Of a stretch of 60,663 nucleotides of DNA, positions 59,358 to 60,663 are shown piece by piece (the stretch's first letter is position 1; the number at the start of each line of letters is the position of its first letter). Source of the DNA: Verrucomicrobiaceae bacterium (GTDB lineage Bacteria; Verrucomicrobiota; Verrucomicrobiia; Verrucomicrobiales; Verrucomicrobiaceae); contig JACKQF010000013.1 in the NCBI GenBank assembly GCA_024232965.1, forward strand, positions 1 through 60,663. The letters run 5' to 3'. The position numbers and the translations under genes were made by a program. The notes under the pieces were generated by a model. The model was not told the DNA's origin and made no database searches. It saw only the letters and a program-made list of their open reading frames with translations.

Positions 59358-60663
59358 GCACCTTTACCACGCGCAAGTCCCTTTCCCGCCGCCATCTTCT
59401 GCGCGGCGTTGGTGCCACGCTGTCGCTGCCCTTCTTGGATGCCATGGTGCCCGCTGCCACGGCCGCTCTTCACACCGTTCAACCCGCCAAGCGGCTCAGC
59501 TACATCTACATCCCCATGGGTTGCGATCAGTCGCGCTGGGCTCCGGGCAGCAAGGACACGCTCGATGAACTCTCGCCCATCTTGCGCTCGCTTGCGTCGG
59601 TGAAACAGCATTGCACGGTGATTTCGAATCTTGAGCTCGAGCCCGCCTATCCCGGAACTCACGCTACCTCGAATGCCTCCTTCCTCAGCGCTGCCCGCGT
59701 GAAGCATACGGAGAGCAGCGATTACTACAATGGCACCACTGCTGACCAGATCGCCGCGAAGTCCATCGGTCAAACCACCCAGTTGCCTTCACTCGAGCTC
59801 GCCATGGATCTGATGCAAGTCGTCGGCCAGTGTGACAATGGCTATGCATGCGTCTATCAAAACAATCTCTCCTGGTCCACACCCACCACGCCGCTGCCCG
59901 CAGAGGCGCACCCACGCCTTGTCTTTGAGCAACTCTTTGGCGATGGCGGCAGCAAAGCCGATCGCCAAGCCGCCTTGCAACGCCGCGCCAGCTTGCTGGA
60001 CTTTGTCAAAGATGACATGACCCGGCTCGCCAAGCAACTCGGCGCAGAAGATCGCGACCGCGTCCATCACTACCTCGATAGCGTGCGTGAGGTCGAACGT
60101 CGCATTCAAAAAGCAGAAGCTTCGGTTGCTGAAAACGAACTGCCAGATCTCGGCCGCCCGACGGGAGTGCCCGCAAGTTATGCAGAGCACGCCCGACTCA
60201 TGTTTGACCTGCAACTCCTCGCCATGCAGGGCGATGTCACCCGCGTCATCACCTTCCAGCTCGCGCGCGAAACCAGCAACCGCACCTATCCCGAGGCCGG
60301 TGTCAGCGACCCGCACCACCCGCTTTCTCATCACGGCAATGACCCTGAAAAGATCGAGCGTCTGTCAAAGATCAACGCCTTCCACGTCAGCCTCTTCGCC
60401 GAACATCTCGGCAAGCTCGCGACCACCAAAGAAGGAGCTGGCACGCTCCTGGATCATAGCCTGCTGCTCTACGGCAGCGGCATGGGCAACCCCAACGTTC
60501 ACGACCACACCAACCTCCCCATCATCGTCGCTGGCGGTGCCAGCGCCGGCGTCCGAGGCAACCGCCACCTCCAAAACAAAAACACCGTCCCGCTTTCAAA
60601 CCTACACCTCACCCTGCTCGATAAAGCCGGCGTGAAGATCGACCGGTTCGGAGACAGCAGTGG
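59354..60663 (+). CDS. DUF1552 Tat-exported protein, 3' end beyond the window
   Basis: The frame from the ATG at 59354 is open to the window edge (at least 436 residues). It begins with a Tat signal (SLSRRHLLRGVGATLSLPFLD) as is usual for DUF1552 proteins, which pair with DUF1592-type cytochromes. Later segments include YIYIPMGCDQSRWAPGS, ALQRRASLLDFVKDDMTRLA, and TRVITFQLARETSNRTY. The end seen, LLYGSGMGNPNVHDHTNLP, resembles the end of the DUF1501 fold, so the two may be distant relatives. It starts inside the previous gene's stop (ATGA). Confidence 0.88.
   Translation, partial: MSTFTTRKSLSRRHLLRGVGATLSLPFLDAMVPAATAALHTVQPAKRLSYIYIPMGCDQSRWAPGSKDTLDELSPILRSLASVKQHCTVISNLELEPAYPGTHATSNASFLSAARVKHTESSDYYNGTTADQIAAKSIGQTTQLPSLELAMDLMQVVGQCDNGYACVYQNNLSWSTPTTPLPAEAHPRLVFEQLFGDGGSKADRQAALQRRASLLDFVKDDMTRLAKQLGAEDRDRVHHYLDSVREVERRIQKAEASVAENELPDLGRPTGVPASYAEHARLMFDLQLLAMQGDVTRVITFQLARETSNRTYPEAGVSDPHHPLSHHGNDPEKIERLSKINAFHVSLFAEHLGKLATTKEGAGTLLDHSLLLYGSGMGNPNVHDHTNLPIIVAGGASAGVRGNRHLQNKNTVPLSNLHLTLLDKAGVKIDRFGDSS

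Overview
The window looks like the chromosome of a member of Verrucomicrobiota, probably Verrucomicrobiaceae (Prosthecobacter/Verrucomicrobium-like). This is inferred from the planctomycete/verrucomicrobial secreted c-type cytochrome families with DUF1501 and DUF1552 Tat partners (52-60.7 kb), a fused SecDF, a short collagen-like/Fn3 structural pair, and mostly Shine-Dalgarno-poor, pyrimidine-rich leaders. GC is high by eye, with a lower-GC pocket at about 2.0-3.6 kb. I saw no rRNA, CRISPR array, insertion sequence or integrase.

Layout. 1-4.1 kb is accessory: a collagen-like gene cut by the left edge, an Fn3 protein, two families of 21-bp tandem repeats, a two-gene module (301-aa soluble protein plus 159-aa four-helix membrane protein, overlapping by 17 nt) and a 16-nt repeat. 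4.1-15.2 kb: a sodium:solute symporter translationally coupled to a 45-aa membrane microprotein, rseP, a glycosyltransferase, metH behind a symmetric operator-like dyad, a secreted HMA protein, a rhodanese lipoprotein and fabF. 15.4-22 kb: a small outer-membrane protein, the tgt-yajC-secDF operon (Tgt has an altered zinc site), tRNA-His, rnc and a LURP-one/scramblase-like protein. 22-29.8 kb: pabB, an operon ending in a receiver-pseudokinase-TM-FGE-fold protein, a secreted animal-type haem peroxidase, a membrane protein and a GNAT enzyme.

29.8-39.1 kb carries mnmG with two perfect parS sites, one inside the gene and one just upstream, so this part probably lies in the origin-proximal ParB-loaded domain. 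It is followed by pdhA-pdhB-pdhC (E1 alpha, E1 beta, E2) and, convergent across a shared terminator, pyruvate carboxylase. Together these two units set whether pyruvate goes to acetyl-CoA or oxaloacetate.

39.2-48.3 kb: an AlkD-like DNA glycosylase, a GYF_2 membrane protein with an FHA-TM-peptidoglycan-binding protein, a DUF485/ActP acetate-type symporter pair, an exported M20 amidohydrolase and rplU-rpmA. 48.4-60.7 kb looks like a catabolic/cell-surface region: a ceramidase-like exported enzyme coupled to an NahK-like sugar kinase, an FAD/NAD(P) protein, and two successive cytochrome plus Tat-exported partner modules (PSD1 type with DUF1501, then DUF1592 type with DUF1552, the last cut by the right edge).

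All assignments are from reading the sequence. No database search was run, so family names rest on recognised motifs and remembered family features.
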